The notes under the pieces were generated by a model. It was given only the letters and a program-made list of their open reading frames with translations. It was not told where the DNA came from and did not search any database. Source: Budorcas taxicolor (taxonomy: Eukaryota > Chordata > Mammalia > Artiodactyla > Bovidae). From it: a DNA stretch of 64,000 nucleotides. Each line of letters starts with the position of its first letter. The first letter of the stretch is position 1. Below, in pieces: positions 23,901-32,767 of this stretch. Position numbers and translations under genes: made by a program. The stretch is from assembly GCF_023091745.1 (NCBI RefSeq), contig NC_068926.1, positions 69,500,001 through 69,564,000 on the forward strand. The letters are read 5' to 3'.

Positions 23901-26900
23901 CCGCCGGGCAGCCCGGCTCACCTTGCGCAGGGCGCGCGCGGCGATGACGTAGTGCATGAACTCCACGGCCAGCCGGCGGCACAGCTGGATGGTGTGCACG
24001 TGGCACTTGCCGGTCCGCGGGAAGGTGGAGAAGAGGAAGCACATGGACAGGGCATCGTCCAGGTCCCGCAGCGCATCGACGAACGTGGGGTACCTGCGCG
24101 GCCGGGGGGGCGGCGCTCATGAGGCCGCTCCGCCTGGGCTCCCGAGGGGCCTCCAACCCCGCTGCCGCCGCCCGTCAGCCACCCCAGAGGCCCCGTTCCC
24201 CGCGCCAGGCCTGGCCAGGCCACCACCATCTCCCAGGCGGGGAGCCGGGCCACGCCCCAGGGGCTGGCAGCACCGGCTTCCCCGTGGCCTTGGGAGGAAC
24301 CGCGGAACCAGGAGGAGCCCGCTTAGCTCCGAGGGTCAGGAGGGGCGGCCGGGCCTTCAGACACAGCCTGAGAGAGAGGAAAGGCCCACGGGGGCCTCTC
24401 GAGAGACAACGGGAGAGGCGCTCGGCTTCCGGGTGCAGAAGCCCGCGCCTCGGGCAGCCCCTGGACGTTTCCAAGTCCCCTCGCTCTCCACCTCACAGAC
24501 CACCCCCACCACCGAGCCCTTCCTAGAAACACCACGCGCCACTCATTCTTGAGCCACGGCTGAGGAGGGGGTGCCGCAGAACGGGAGCACCATCACACGG
24601 CCACCTGGTGCGCCTGTGAATCCAGACACCTGCTTTTTGCTCATGCACCTTTTTTCCATTCCTTCCACAGGACAGCCGTGTCACACTCGCCAGCTCTCCA
24701 TCAGCGGAGGAGCCGCTCGGAGCAGCAGCTGTTCTTGGGCCGCCCAGCTTGTGGCCGCAGGGCTGGGGTGAGAACGCCTTCCGTGGAGCTCCCAGGCTGG
24801 GGGTGCTGCTCAGCTGGCTGCCCCGACTAAGGAGACCAAGTCCATCCGGCTCGGAGCTGAGCGCTCCCGGGCCAACAGCCCCCAAGAGAAAGACAGACGT
24901 TCAGGGAGCCCCGGGTTTCTGAATCTCACCACTGCTGCCACTTTGGGCCAGGTTATTCTGGGCAGTGGGGGCTGCCCTGTGTGCCACAGGGGGCTGGGCA
25001 GCATCTGTGGCCCCTGAATACTAGGAGACCCCCCTACCATCCTAGTCATGAGAACCGGAAGTGTCTCCAGGCACTACCAAGCGTACCCCCGATTTAATCA
25101 GTGACAGAGGGGGACTGTGGAGAAGGATGGGCAAGAAACAGCTGATGTCAGAGGCGTCGAGCCACACTTCCAGGACTGACCATGCACGTCCGTGCCCCCC
25201 CAGGGCTCTGGCTCTCTCTCACCACAGGGCCTTTGCACTCGCTGTTTGCTCTTCCTGAACTACACTTTCCCCTGGCTGTCTCAGGTCTGCCCTCAGACAC
25301 CTCCTCTGACCAGCCTGTAAGTCACATGTGTCCTCCAGTTCCCTTCACAGAGAGCATCCCCCACGGCACTCGTGTGGACATGCAACCATTAGAACATGGA
25401 GTTGTTTCCTGGTCTGCTTCCTCCAAGAGGAGGCCAGCTCTGGGGGTGGGGTCTCGGCCGTGTTCCCCACTGTGCCCCTAGTGCCAGGCCACAGCCCCGC
25501 TCACCGCTCCTTGACGATGTGGTCGAGCTTGTAGTTGGGCTTGTTGTCCTTCAGACGCTCCACCGTGTTCCACTCACTCTTCCCATAGGCCTTCCGCAGC
25601 TTCCGGACGAACACCTGCGGGAGGAGGAGACCGCTGATGTGGGCCAGGGGCTCCTGGGCAGCCCTTCTGTGGGGGAGGGATGCTCGGCTTTGGGGGGACT
25701 TCCGAGGCCTCCAGAAGCCAACCACAGCTGTCTGCCGGCACCATCTGCCCCCTCGGCCACCTCCACGGAGCCGTGAACCCAACCCAGCCCGCCACACGGT
25801 TGACAGGTGAACAGGGATAAGCACTCAGACGTGCTGACTCCACATGTTTACATGAAAGTTTAATGTTTTCAGCCCTATTTTCCAACTGAGAAGTGAGGCA
25901 AGTCAGGGCCAGGAGGTCAGGCCAGAAACACCAGCCTGTGTGTCCGTGAAAGCAAGCCATGGGCCCACATGTGGGGCGGGGCCACAGGGGAAAACACACT
26001 TGAGGTCAATGGTGGCCCCGGAAAGTCCTCTTAACTGACAGCTGCCGCCCTCCAAGCACTTCAGGGCGGGCCTGTCCTCTGTGCTCCCCAGATGCTTGGA
26101 GGCCCCCTCCACTGTGGTCGTGAGCAGTGACCAGTCCCACGAGGGGCCCACTGTCATGAACTCAGGAGGCCACAAACCCCAGCTGCACCTCGGTGGGCTC
26201 TGTGGAGAGGGCCACCAGCAGCTGCACCCCTCAGCCTGGCCCTGTCGCTCGGCAAAGGCTACAGTACCAGCAGTCACTTTCAATTATTTGCGGTTGGTAT
26301 AATTAGATCTCTACTTTCCCTATGGTATTTAAGCATTTAATGGTTTCTATTTGCAGAATGAAACGCCTGATCTCCTGGGAGCAATTTCAGAAAGAACCTG
26401 AATCAGATGGGGTTCTTTGAGCAGAAAATACACCAGAGAGACCCTGAAAGACTACAATCTTTGCCTCACAGGCAATTAATTTACTTTTTCCCAAAAGAAC
26501 TAGGGGAAAGGTATGACAAAGCAAGTGTTAATCATTGGCCAGGTTCTGTGTAAATGATTCCCACACAGAAAGAGCTCAGTCAATCCCCCGACACAATCTG
26601 GAGGGAGAATTACCTCACCCTTTGTAGAGACTTGCTCACAGAGATCAAACAACCTGCCTGAGATCAGTGTTAGCAGGTCTCCATAGAGCTGGGAAGGGCC
26701 CCCGGCAGGCCCCGGAGCCCAGCCTCACCTTGTACTCCCGGAACTTGTTGACGATGGGTTCGTGGAGGAGGAACTTGATATCTTTGATGAGGTAAAAGGT
26801 TCGGGCAGCTGTGGAGCCCTTGTTAACCTTCTTCTTGTGTTTGGGTTCATGGGGATAAATGCCTTTCAGGATGCACAGCCGCCTGGAAGACAAATGCCAT

Positions 26901-29900
26901 TCCTTCTATCAGCAAACTTTGCTGAGCACTGGCCATGCTGGACCCGGGAAACCACAGTGAGCAAGGAGCACAGGAGCCCTGCCCCTGGGAAAGCGCACAC
27001 CCTCAGGAAGGAGCCTGACCGCCACAAGGTCCTGACAGACACATGCAGAATGTCCGGAGCACCAGAAAGGAGACTAGCAGGAATACGGACGGGGGCCGAC
27101 TGCAGGCACCTCTTTCAGCAAGGGGAGCCAGGAGAGGCCTCGCTGAGAAAGCAGTGCCGACTGCAGGCACCTCTTTCAGCAAAGGGAGCCAGGAGAGGCC
27201 TCGCTGAGAAAGCAGGGCCAACTGCAGGCACCCCTTTCAGCAAAGGGAGCCAGGAGAGGCCTCCCTGAGAAAGCAGGGCCAACTGCAGGCACCCCTTTCA
27301 GCAAAAGGAGCCAGGAGAGGCCTCGCTGAGAAAGCAGGGCCAACTGCAGGCACCTCTTTCAGCAAAGGGAGCTAGGAGAGGCCTCGCTGAGAAAGCGGTG
27401 CTTCAGCCGCACACAGGGACACCTTGTTTTATTGCGCTGCATTTACTGCACTTCACAAAGACAGCCTTTTTTTTTTTTTTAAACAAATTGGAGGTCTGAG
27501 CAACCCTGCATTCAGCAAGTCCATCGGAGCCAACACCTGCTCACTTCGTGCCTCTGAAACATTCTGCTAATTCTCACAATATTTCGAACTTTTCCTCATT
27601 ATTATATTTGCTATGGTGATCTGTGATTAGTAATCTTTGATGATGCTATTACAATCAATTTTAGGGCATCACACTGGTCTGATGATTAACTTAATCAATG
27701 AACGCTGCACACAGCGTTCTGATGGCTCCACCCGACTGGCTACTGCCCAGTCTCTCTCCCTCTCCACAGACCTTCCTACTCCCTGGGACACAGCACTGAT
27801 ATCAGGTCAATAAATAGCCCAACAATGGCCTCTAAGTGTTTCAGTGTCTAGAAGGAAGAGTCCCACATCTCTCACTTTAAATAAAAAGCTAGAAATGATT
27901 AAGCTGAGGAAGAAAGGGGTGTTGAAACCTGAGAGAGGTCGAAAGCTAGGCTTCTTACACCCATCACTCAAGTTGTGAATGTAAAAGAAAAGCCCTTGAG
28001 GGAAATTCGAAGAGCTACTCCAGTGAACACCCGAATGGTAAGAAGGCAAAACGGTCTTACTGCTCACCTGAAGTCGGCCAGGCTCAGCTGCAGCTTCTTC
28101 CGGGCTTTATTTCGGGTGATGTAGTTGGTGGCAGAACCTCGTTCATACTTGGGGAGGAAAATCAATTCTCCGTTAGCAATGGCTGCAGTGACAGACAGCC
28201 ACTTCTGGACGTTCCTCATGCAAAAGGTGACGACTGTTCTGGATTCACAGCCAAGAGGCCGTGGGGAGGGAGCATGCCCGCACGGTCCTTACAGCTGTCG
28301 GCACGGAGGACACACACATCTGTGTGATGCGGGCACCATGAGGTTGCTGTGGATCGGGTGCCGCACCAAGCCCTTAGCAGTAGCCCTAAGCATCGACCAT
28401 GATGATGACTGACTTGCACATGTTACTTCATTTAATCCCCACAACACTGTGACGTGGGTGCCATTAAAATTCTCATGTCACACGGGGGAAAACAGGCTCA
28501 GAAAAATAACCTACCTGGGTCACACAGCTTTCTAAGAGCTGGGGCTGCCTTCAGACCTAGGTCCAAGTCCAGAGCCTGAGTGCCTTGTCCACTAAGCCAG
28601 GGTTCTCAACTTATTTTTCATTATAACCAGCCTTTCCACCACTGGAGGGCTTTTAGACCTTTTCTCCCCCTTCATCACCCTCTCTCACAGCCTCCCAAAA
28701 TGTTAACACCATAGACATGGTACAGCTCTCTTTACGTAATGTGGTCCTTCAGAGGGGCACACATCATTGTTATATCAAACATGTCCCCCAACCAATTCCT
28801 GTTCCCTTGGAGATGACACTGTCTGGTTGAAAATGCACACTCAAAGCCACACAGCGTCCTTCCTTCCCCAGTCATTCATTCATTCAAGAGACAACCATAA
28901 GACCTATACTATGTTCCAATGTTTATTTAGCTAGACGCTAGGAGGGTAACAAAAGACAAAAAGCCTGGTCTCTACCTGCCCCCGAGGACCGTGTGGTCTT
29001 GTGCAATCACCTGGATGTGTGCAGCGCTAGATGCTGCCTCGCTCAAAGCTCTGTGTCCCAAGAGACCAGCAGCATGCCATACCAGCTCCCTACAATGTCA
29101 CCAATGAGGTCTTCTGCTGGATTGCGACAGCATAGGCCTCCATGGCCAGGTCCAGCTCTGAAGGGATAAGCCCGTAGCCTCCTAAGGGGTATGTTATGGC
29201 TAACCCCAAAGTCACAAAACACGCCCTGCCTTCATTCGTAACCTTAGGCATTTATTACCTGTCTAAGGGATCAGGCCCATGCCAAATCCTGGGGACACAA
29301 AGATGACTTTCTGCCTTTGTTAAAACTGTTTTCCACTGCCCTATGCCACACTGTCACCATTCTTACCCTTTCAAATCTTAAGGAGATAATCAAAGATAAC
29401 TGGGGTGACTTTTCTCCCCAGGTGTACAGGGCGATGGAGTCTGCACTTGGGGCTGTTAGGTGCTACTGGCACCTGGTGGGTAAGGGGTCAGGAACGCTGC
29501 TAAACATCCTACAAACACACAGCATAAGCCTCCCCTCAACAGTTATCTGGCTCAAAATGTCAAAACGGTCACAGCTTTAAAAACTGCCATGATCCACTGA
29601 CATGTCTGCATCTGTGTCTCAAGCTCAGGTTTGCTATGTTGTATCTTTATAGCTCCAATTGCAGGCACTTTCTAGGTGCTCAAGGCCTGCTGGGTTAAAA
29701 ACAAATTGGCAGTCAAGACCTGCCTGGGTGGTCCCATGCACTCTCCCAATGCAGGGGGCCCAGGTTCGATCCCTGGTCAGGGGACTAGATCCCACATGCA
29801 ACTAAGTTCACATGCGGCAACTAAAGATATCACATCCCATAAAGAAGATTCCTCAAGTTGCAACTGAGACCAGGTGCAGTCAAACAAACAACAACAAATC

Positions 29901-30784
29901 TGCTGTAGAAACTTGTGAGCTGAAAGAAACAAATGAGGCAGCTATATCTTCCTCATCCCCTCTCTCATCTCTTCCTACAACCAAGAGGATTCTCCATACA
30001 GCAACAAGAACAACTCCTTGAAAAATAAATCACATTCTCTCCCTTTAGTTGTTTCTTACTGCACTTTGAATAAAATCCAGTTTCCTCACTGTGCCTGACA
30101 GCCTTGCATGATCCGGTCCCTGTTCCACCCCAACTTCACCAGATGCCACTCTTCCCTTGGTTTACTTCTTCCTGGGCCATCCTGATATTGTTTGATTTCT
30201 TGCACACAATGAGCCCTCTCCATCTAAGGACCTTGGCACTTAGACTTCCCCTGCCAGGCTTGTTTGTGACCATTTTATTTGATTGTTTACTTTAGTGTCC
30301 AACTTCCCCATAAAAACTGAACTCCGGGAAGGCAGGGACCACATCTGGTTGTTTATGTCTCCATCCCCAGTGTCTAGAACCAGGCCTGATTCAACAGAAA
30401 AAGGGAGTCACTAGTCTCAGAGACGATGAACTCGACAAAACGGTGAGCTCTACATAAGGCTCATGAGGCTTTCAGTAATGAGTTGTCCTCCAGCTCGGCC
30501 TCTTTTGGGGTGGAGCTTTGCCTGGTAACCTCAACTCCCTTTCACAGCTCTACCCCAGGTTTCTTTTTCAGATTTCACAGCGAGTACTGCCGTCCCGGCC
30601 CATCATTGGATCCCTTCTGGCTGCTGTCTCCTGTCGTGTTGATCCCAGCCGCTTCTGCACCCACGACGGTCCAAGGCCGGGGAACCCCCAGGCTCCATCG
30701 CTCCCGTCCCCCACCTCCTGGGGCAGCCCCAGCCCCCTGCCCCGGCCTCTCGCCCATCACCTTCTTCTTCTCCAGGCCTCCCAT
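17900..30784 (-). CDS. PES1: PES1, pescadillo ribosomal biogenesis factor (15 coding exons)
   Basis: Pescadillo is a nucleolar protein that, with BOP1 and WDR12 (PeBoW complex), is needed for maturation of 28S and 5.8S rRNA and the 60S subunit. Joining the 15 exons gives 1,809 bp, 602 residues plus stop. The start is the ATG at 30784-30782, beginning MGGLEKKK as in mammalian orthologues. An N-terminal pescadillo domain runs to about residue 280. A BRCT domain spans about 325-418, with its conserved Trp at W397 in the WVFDSV motif. A very acidic Glu/Asp stretch follows at about 456-492, then a Lys/Arg-rich coiled-coil/NLS tail. All introns are GT-AG in this model. The human protein, from memory, is 588 residues; most of the excess is a 16-residue tandem duplication in exon 13. 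The C-terminal tail also differs from the human ending I recall. Identification is certain; the TSS is not. Confidence 0.97.
18355..18480 (+). repeat. Old L1 3' fragment (PES1 intron 14)
   Basis: CTGGCAATTACACACCTAAG followed by AATTTACCCTGCAGAGAGG is a typical old L1 3' phrase. Confidence 0.45.
18815..19050 (-). mobile_element. Tigger1-type DNA transposon fragment
   Basis: Reverse-complement Tigger 5' end: GAAAAAGTCTGAAATAGTG, TGAGAATTACCAATG, AGACTTGCTCCACATAGAG, TTGCCACAAACC-like then TGTGAAACACAGTAAGGCG. It lies inside PES1 intron 14. Confidence 0.65.
19056..19188 (-). repeat. Bov-A fragment, truncated
   Basis: GAGTCGCTTCAGTCGTGTCC through TGCCATGCCCTCCTCCAGG, lacking the tRNA head. Confidence 0.85.
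19447..19608 (-). CDS. PES1: PES1 coding exon 14 (residues 522-575)
   Basis: Fifty-four codons, phase 0 at both ends. The acceptor is CCCCAG|AAG and the donor GCGAG|GTGAGT. It encodes [20 protein letters not shown] and [20 protein letters not shown]: a coiled-coil helix and a basic nuclear/nucleolar targeting patch. Confidence 0.95.
19757..19849 (-). repeat. PES1: Coding tandem repeat in PES1 exon 13 (48 bp + 45 bp)
   Basis: Unit 1 is 19849-19802 (48 bp) and unit 2 is 19801-19757 (45 bp). They differ at a handful of bases and keep frame. Confidence 0.9.
19757..19965 (-). CDS. PES1: PES1 coding exon 13 (residues 452-521), acidic region with internal duplication
   Basis: The acceptor is TTGTAG|GA and the donor GGGAAG|GTACCC. 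It encodes an almost pure Glu/Asp run followed by two tandem copies of a 16-residue unit: [16 protein letters not shown] (491-506) and [15 protein letters not shown] (507-521). The human sequence I recall has one copy here. Confidence 0.94.
20407..20591 (-). CDS. PES1: PES1 coding exon 12 (residues 390-451), BRCT end
   Basis: The acceptor is GCCAG|G and the donor CCCAG|GTGCGT. It encodes [20 protein letters not shown] with the conserved BRCT Trp (W397), then the post-[24 protein letters not shown]. It ends one base into Gly452. Confidence 0.96.
20719..20844 (-). CDS. PES1: PES1 coding exon 11 (residues 348-389), BRCT
   Basis: The acceptor is TGTAG|G and the donor GGCAG|GTAGGC. The peptide [20 protein letters not shown] holds the BRCT GG turn; [17 protein letters not shown] follows. 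Confidence 0.96.
20970..21100 (-). CDS. PES1: PES1 coding exon 10 (residues 305-347)
   Basis: The acceptor is CGGCAG|GAG and the donor ATCAG|GTGGGG, leaving two bases of Arg348. It carries a charged helix ([18 protein letters not shown]) and then the start of the BRCT domain ([18 protein letters not shown]). Confidence 0.96.
21244..21333 (-). CDS. PES1: PES1 coding exon 9 (residues 275-304)
   Basis: The acceptor is CCACAG|AAA and the donor GATGGG|GTGAGT. It encodes [20 protein letters not shown] through EFPADG. Confidence 0.94.
21481..21555 (-). CDS. PES1: PES1 coding exon 8 (residues 250-274)
   Basis: The acceptor is CCCAG|CTA and the donor CTGGAG|GTGAGA. The exon is poorly conserved ([20 protein letters not shown]...), as expected for the linker between the pescadillo and BRCT domains. 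A second AG two codons downstream in frame makes the exact acceptor slightly uncertain. Confidence 0.9.
21656..21772 (-). CDS. PES1: PES1 coding exon 7 (residues 211-249)
   Basis: The acceptor is CCGCAG|CAC and the donor CCCAAG|GTAGGC. It encodes [20 protein letters not shown] through LHYPPK. Confidence 0.96.
22795..22920 (+). repeat. Purine-rich, G-run tract (PES1 intron 6)
   Basis: GGAAGGAGAGGGAGGGCTGG and similar, nearly all purine on the plus strand. Many GGG runs suggest quadruplex or triplex potential. Confidence 0.6.
23375..23545 (-). repeat. MIR fragment (PES1 intron 6)
   Basis: AAATCCTCACAACAAAGGCT, then GCAGAGAGGTAGGGGAACGT and GCCCGAGGCCAACTAGCCAG. Confidence 0.6.
23721..23810 (-). 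CDS. PES1: PES1 coding exon 6 (residues 181-210)
   Basis: Ninety bases, phase 0 at both ends. The acceptor is CACAG|GTC and the donor CACGAC|GTGAGT. It encodes [18 protein letters not shown] and onward to FSHD. Confidence 0.96.
23922..24093 (-). CDS. PES1: PES1 coding exon 5 (residues 123-180)
   Basis: The acceptor is GCGCAG|G and the donor CGCAAG|GTGAGC. It encodes [20 protein letters not shown] through AARALRK. It ends in phase 0. Confidence 0.96.
24920..25085 (+). mobile_element. MER5A-like hAT transposon remnant (PES1 intron 4)
   Basis: CACTGCTGCCACTTTGGGCC, CTGGGCAGCATCTGTGGCCC and GTGTCTCCAGGCACTACCAA follow the MER5A consensus order. Confidence 0.65.
25185..25390 (+). repeat. L2 3'-end fragment (PES1 intron 4)
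   Basis: CAGGGCCTTTGCACTCGCTG, then CCTCAGACACCTCCTCTGAC, the diagnostic L2 order. Confidence 0.65.
25505..25614 (-). CDS. PES1: PES1 coding exon 4 (residues 87-122)
   Basis: The acceptor is GCAG|GTG (Val87) and the donor GAGCG|GTGAGC, splitting Arg123. The peptide [18 protein letters not shown] continues the pescadillo N-domain. Confidence 0.96.
26540..26670 (-). repeat. MIR-like fragment (PES1 intron 3)
   Basis: AGAATTACCTCACCCTTTG, AGATCAAACAACCTGCCTGA. Diverged. Confidence 0.45.
26729..26882 (-). CDS. PES1: PES1 coding exon 3 (residues 35-86)
   Basis: The acceptor is TTCCAG|GC and the donor AAG|GTGAGG. It encodes [18 protein letters not shown] through FREYK, core pescadillo-domain sequence. 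It ends in phase 0. Confidence 0.96.
27099..27403 (+). repeat. Minisatellite, 61-bp unit x5 (PES1 intron 2)
   Basis: ACTGCAGGCACC recurs at 27099, 27160, 27221, 27282 and 27343, an exact 61-bp period. Each unit contains CTTTCAGCAAAGGGAGCCAG and GAGAGGCCTCGCTGAGAAAG with a few substitutions. Confidence 0.95.
27412..28066 (+). mobile_element. Tigger1 (TcMar-Tigger) transposon fossil, 5' half
   Basis: It starts near the terminal repeat (CACCTTGTTTTATTGCGCTG), continues through the conserved 5' region (TATGGTGATCTGTGATTAGT), and enters the old transposase frame at ATG 27825. It runs to within a few bases of PES1 exon 2. Stops and indels destroy the frame. Confidence 0.88.
27825..28061 (+). pseudogene. 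Broken Tigger1 transposase N-terminus
   Basis: ATGGCCTCTAAGTGTTTCAG starts the region matching the CENP-B-like DNA-binding part of the pogo/Tigger transposase (TTTAAATAAAAAGCTAGAAA then ATGATTAAG). A stop follows within about ten codons and there are indels, so no product is expected. Confidence 0.75.
28068..28147 (-). CDS. PES1: PES1 coding exon 2 (residues 9-34)
   Basis: It begins after CCCCAAG| with TAT (Tyr9) and ends CAG|GTGAGC, leaving two bases of Arg35. The peptide starts [18 protein letters not shown], in the highly conserved N-terminal region. The intron directly beyond the donor is a Tigger1 fossil. Confidence 0.96.
28415..28615 (-). repeat. MIR SINE (PES1 intron 1)
   Basis: ACTTCATTTAATCCCCACAA, GGAAAACAGGCTCAGAAAAA, CCTGGGTCACACAGCTTTCT: a clear inverted MIR. 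Confidence 0.75.
28870..28985 (+). repeat. Ancient interspersed repeat fragment (PES1 intron 1)
   Basis: CATTCATTCATTCAAGAGAC, then ACTATGTTCCAATG and AAAGACAAAAAGCCTGG. Recognisably mammal-wide, family not assigned. Confidence 0.45.
29420..29570 (-). mobile_element. MER5A-like hAT transposon remnant (PES1 intron 1)
   Basis: GTTAGGTGCTACTGGCACCT, GCTGCTAAACATCCTACAAA and ATCTGGCTCAAAATGTCAAA in inverted MER5A order. Confidence 0.65.
29690..29885 (+). repeat. CHR-2-type SINE (PES1 intron 1)
   Basis: CCTGCCTGGGTGGTCCCATG, CAGGTTCGATCCCTGGTCAG, GGACTAGATCCCACATGCAA. Confidence 0.8.
30055..30400 (+). repeat. L2 3'-end (PES1 intron 1)
   Basis: ATAAAATCCAGTTTCCTCAC, CCTTGGCACTTAGACTTCCC, CTCCGGGAAGGCAGGGACCA and CCCCAGTGTCTAGAACCAGG in L2 order. 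Confidence 0.8.
30761..30784 (-). CDS. PES1: PES1 coding exon 1 (residues 1-8)
   Basis: It encodes MGGLEKKK and ends AAG|GTGATG on the minus strand, phase 0. It lies in a CpG-rich stretch. The 5' UTR extends to higher coordinates; its end is not determined. Confidence 0.93.
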
Positions 30785-31330
30785 GGCTCCACGCTGGATG
30801 GTCTACAGGCGCCGCGCGGACAGACACCGCCACTTCCTTCCACACGTGCCCCGAGTAGGACCCCGAGGGCCCCACGCCGCCGGCCTGTGCGGGCTGTCCA
30901 ACAAGGTGCCTGAGCGAATCTAGGAAAAGATGGAACATTTCTCCTGAGATTTACAACTAAACCGTCTGAAAAAAAAATCGCTAAGACTGACCTTTCGGGC
31001 TCTTTCCTCTCTATGAGCCTCTTACAGGCATTTTTAATGTGTAAGCAAGGCGGATATTCGGGCATTTTTATAATCATCCTGATGACGCGCGCTTGACGTC
31101 TAGAGCCCCGTTGCATGTTGGGATGGAAGGGGGCGGAAGGCTTAGAGGCGGCGCAGCGCCTTCTGGGATGCAGAGGGGAACCGCGTTCCGTGGTGAGCGA
31201 GCGCGTTGCGTTGTTATGGTAGCGGTTGCTGGGCGCCGTGGGAACTAGTCTCGGTCGTCTGAGAGGCAGCCTGGGCGGTGAATGAGGCTGCTCTCTCTTC
31301 GCTATTGGCTTTGCTTTGTGTCCATTGGCT
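30785..31330 (-). promoter_or_regulatory. PES1: PES1 CpG-island promoter and 5' UTR region
   Basis: CpG-rich DNA upstream of the PES1 ATG, TATA-less. Visible motifs are a GGGGGCGG GC box (31129-31136), a CRE-like TGACGTC (31094-31100), two ZNF143-like CCCA..ATGC motifs on the minus strand (31109-31124 and 31153-31170), and two ATTGG (inverted CCAAT) boxes about 20 bp apart at 31304-31308 and 31324-31328. Motif calls are by eye; the TSS is not known. Confidence 0.7.
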
Positions 31331-31494
31331 GTTACCCGGTATACGTAGAGCACAAGCCGACTTTTTTCCTCACGAAGGTGGAGAGATTCGAGAGGCCGCT
31401 TATACTTTCTGAGCCTTAGAAGAGGGTTGAAAAATGACGAAAGGCCAAGCAGATTACAGAACTCGTGTTCTGTATATTTTAAGTGCCCATTTAG

Positions 31495-31622
31495 GGACCT
31501 TCCTGGCGGTCCAGTTGTTAAGACTCCACAATTCCTCAGCACCAGATGCCGGTTCGATCCCTGGTCGAGGAGCTAAGATGCCGTATGCCATGGGGTGCCA
31601 CCAAAAAATAAAAATAAAAAGC
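31495..31622 (+). repeat. CHR-2-type SINE
   Basis: AGGGACCTTCCTGGCGGTCC, CCGGTTCGATCCCTGGTCGA, and an A-rich AAAATAAAAATAAAAA tail. Confidence 0.85.
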
Positions 31623-31637
31623 ACATTTAACACGTTT

Positions 31638-32247
31638 TGAAGAAGAAATTCATAGGGCCTGGACTCCATCTTAGGCCTGTTCATGCTGATTATGCCCAGC
31701 CACCTTTCCAATGGACTCGGAACTCTGTGTTTAGTGCCTATGAAAACAACAGAAGGATAAGGCCCCCTCCAGACAGGGGAGCCTTGAAGATTGTATCTAG
31801 GTTATTCATCGCCTAAGAGAAAACATACACTAATCACCCCTTCCTCCAGACAGGGGAGCCTTGAAGGTCGTATCTAGGTTAGTCATCGCTGAAGAGAAAA
31901 CGTACACTAATCACCCCTTCCTCCAGACAGGCCATACATTTTTCTGTATCAATCAGAGTGTAACCTTGGGTTTATTGATTATTGGCTAATTGTTTGACTG
32001 TTTGAGCACATAGCACATGAATGGTGGGGTTATTGGGATTGTATTTTCCTTGGTTTATGTAAGTCTCAAGGAATTTGGAGTGGTGGGTTCAGACACGTAC
32101 ACATGGGGTATAAAAGATTTTCACAAATGCTGGTCGGGGTCCTTGGCTAAGAGGAGATTCTGCCTTGGGCCCGCCGGTGTAATAAACTGCACTCCACTAT
32201 CTGCCTTGTCCTTCTGAGTGAGTTTCCTGGGACGCGTGGCTCCAACA
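31638..32247 (+). mobile_element. Solitary endogenous-retrovirus LTR
   Basis: 610 bp beginning TGAAGAAG and ending CCAACA (TG...CA), flanked by a 4-bp target duplication GTTT (31634-31637 and 32248-32251). The U3 part has a 77-bp direct repeat. TATAAAA is at 32109-32115 and AATAAA at 32181-32186, in the correct order for U3-R. No internal viral genes adjoin it, so it is a recombined solo LTR. The 4-bp duplication fits a class I (gamma-type) element. Confidence 0.85.
31766..31931 (+). repeat. 77-bp direct repeat in LTR U3 (2 copies plus partial third)
   Basis: CCTCCAGACAGG recurs at 31766, 31843 and 31920. The first two full units differ at a few bases. Confidence 0.92.
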
Positions 32248-32454
32248 GTTTGAGCTTTTAATATGTATACACAAATTTCGTATTGTGTTCTCACAGGATA
32301 ATTAGAAGATTTATACAAATATACCAAGTGGTGTGGTCTGGGAAATAGATAAAATTTATAAAATTTGATGTTTTCTTCCTTCAAGCTTCTTAACTCCATT
32401 TGGATTTTGCCTCAAATTTAAAAATTTGAGGCCCTGTGAATGTGACGTGACCCA

Positions 32455-32657
32455 AGGTTGTGGTTATAGATGCTCAATCGGGTCCAGCTGTTTGCAACCC
32501 CATAGACTGTAGCCCACCAGGCTCCTCTGCCCATGAAATTTTCCAGGCAAGAATGCTGGAGTAGCTTGCCATTTCCTCCTTCAGGGGATCTTCCTGACCC
32601 AGGGGTCCAACCCACGTCTCCTGCACCTCCTGCATTGGCAGGCGGATTCTTTATCAC
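32455..32657 (-). repeat. Bov-tA SINE
   Basis: Inverted: GATGCTCAATCGGGTCCAG to GCATTGGCAGGCGGATTCTT. Confidence 0.88.
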
Positions 32658-32767
32658 TGCCTTATCCTGGTCGTAGAACTCACCCTTTAAAGGTAAATGC
32701 AGACATTAAGCAGGGGCCAGTGCTTGTTTTGAAAACTGTGTTTCATTATGTACTCTCTTTGAAAATT

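Noticed and set aside
27099..27403. Regularly spaced repeats considered as a CRISPR-like array
   Set aside because: The units are contiguous 61-bp tandem repeats without unique spacers, in a mammalian intron.
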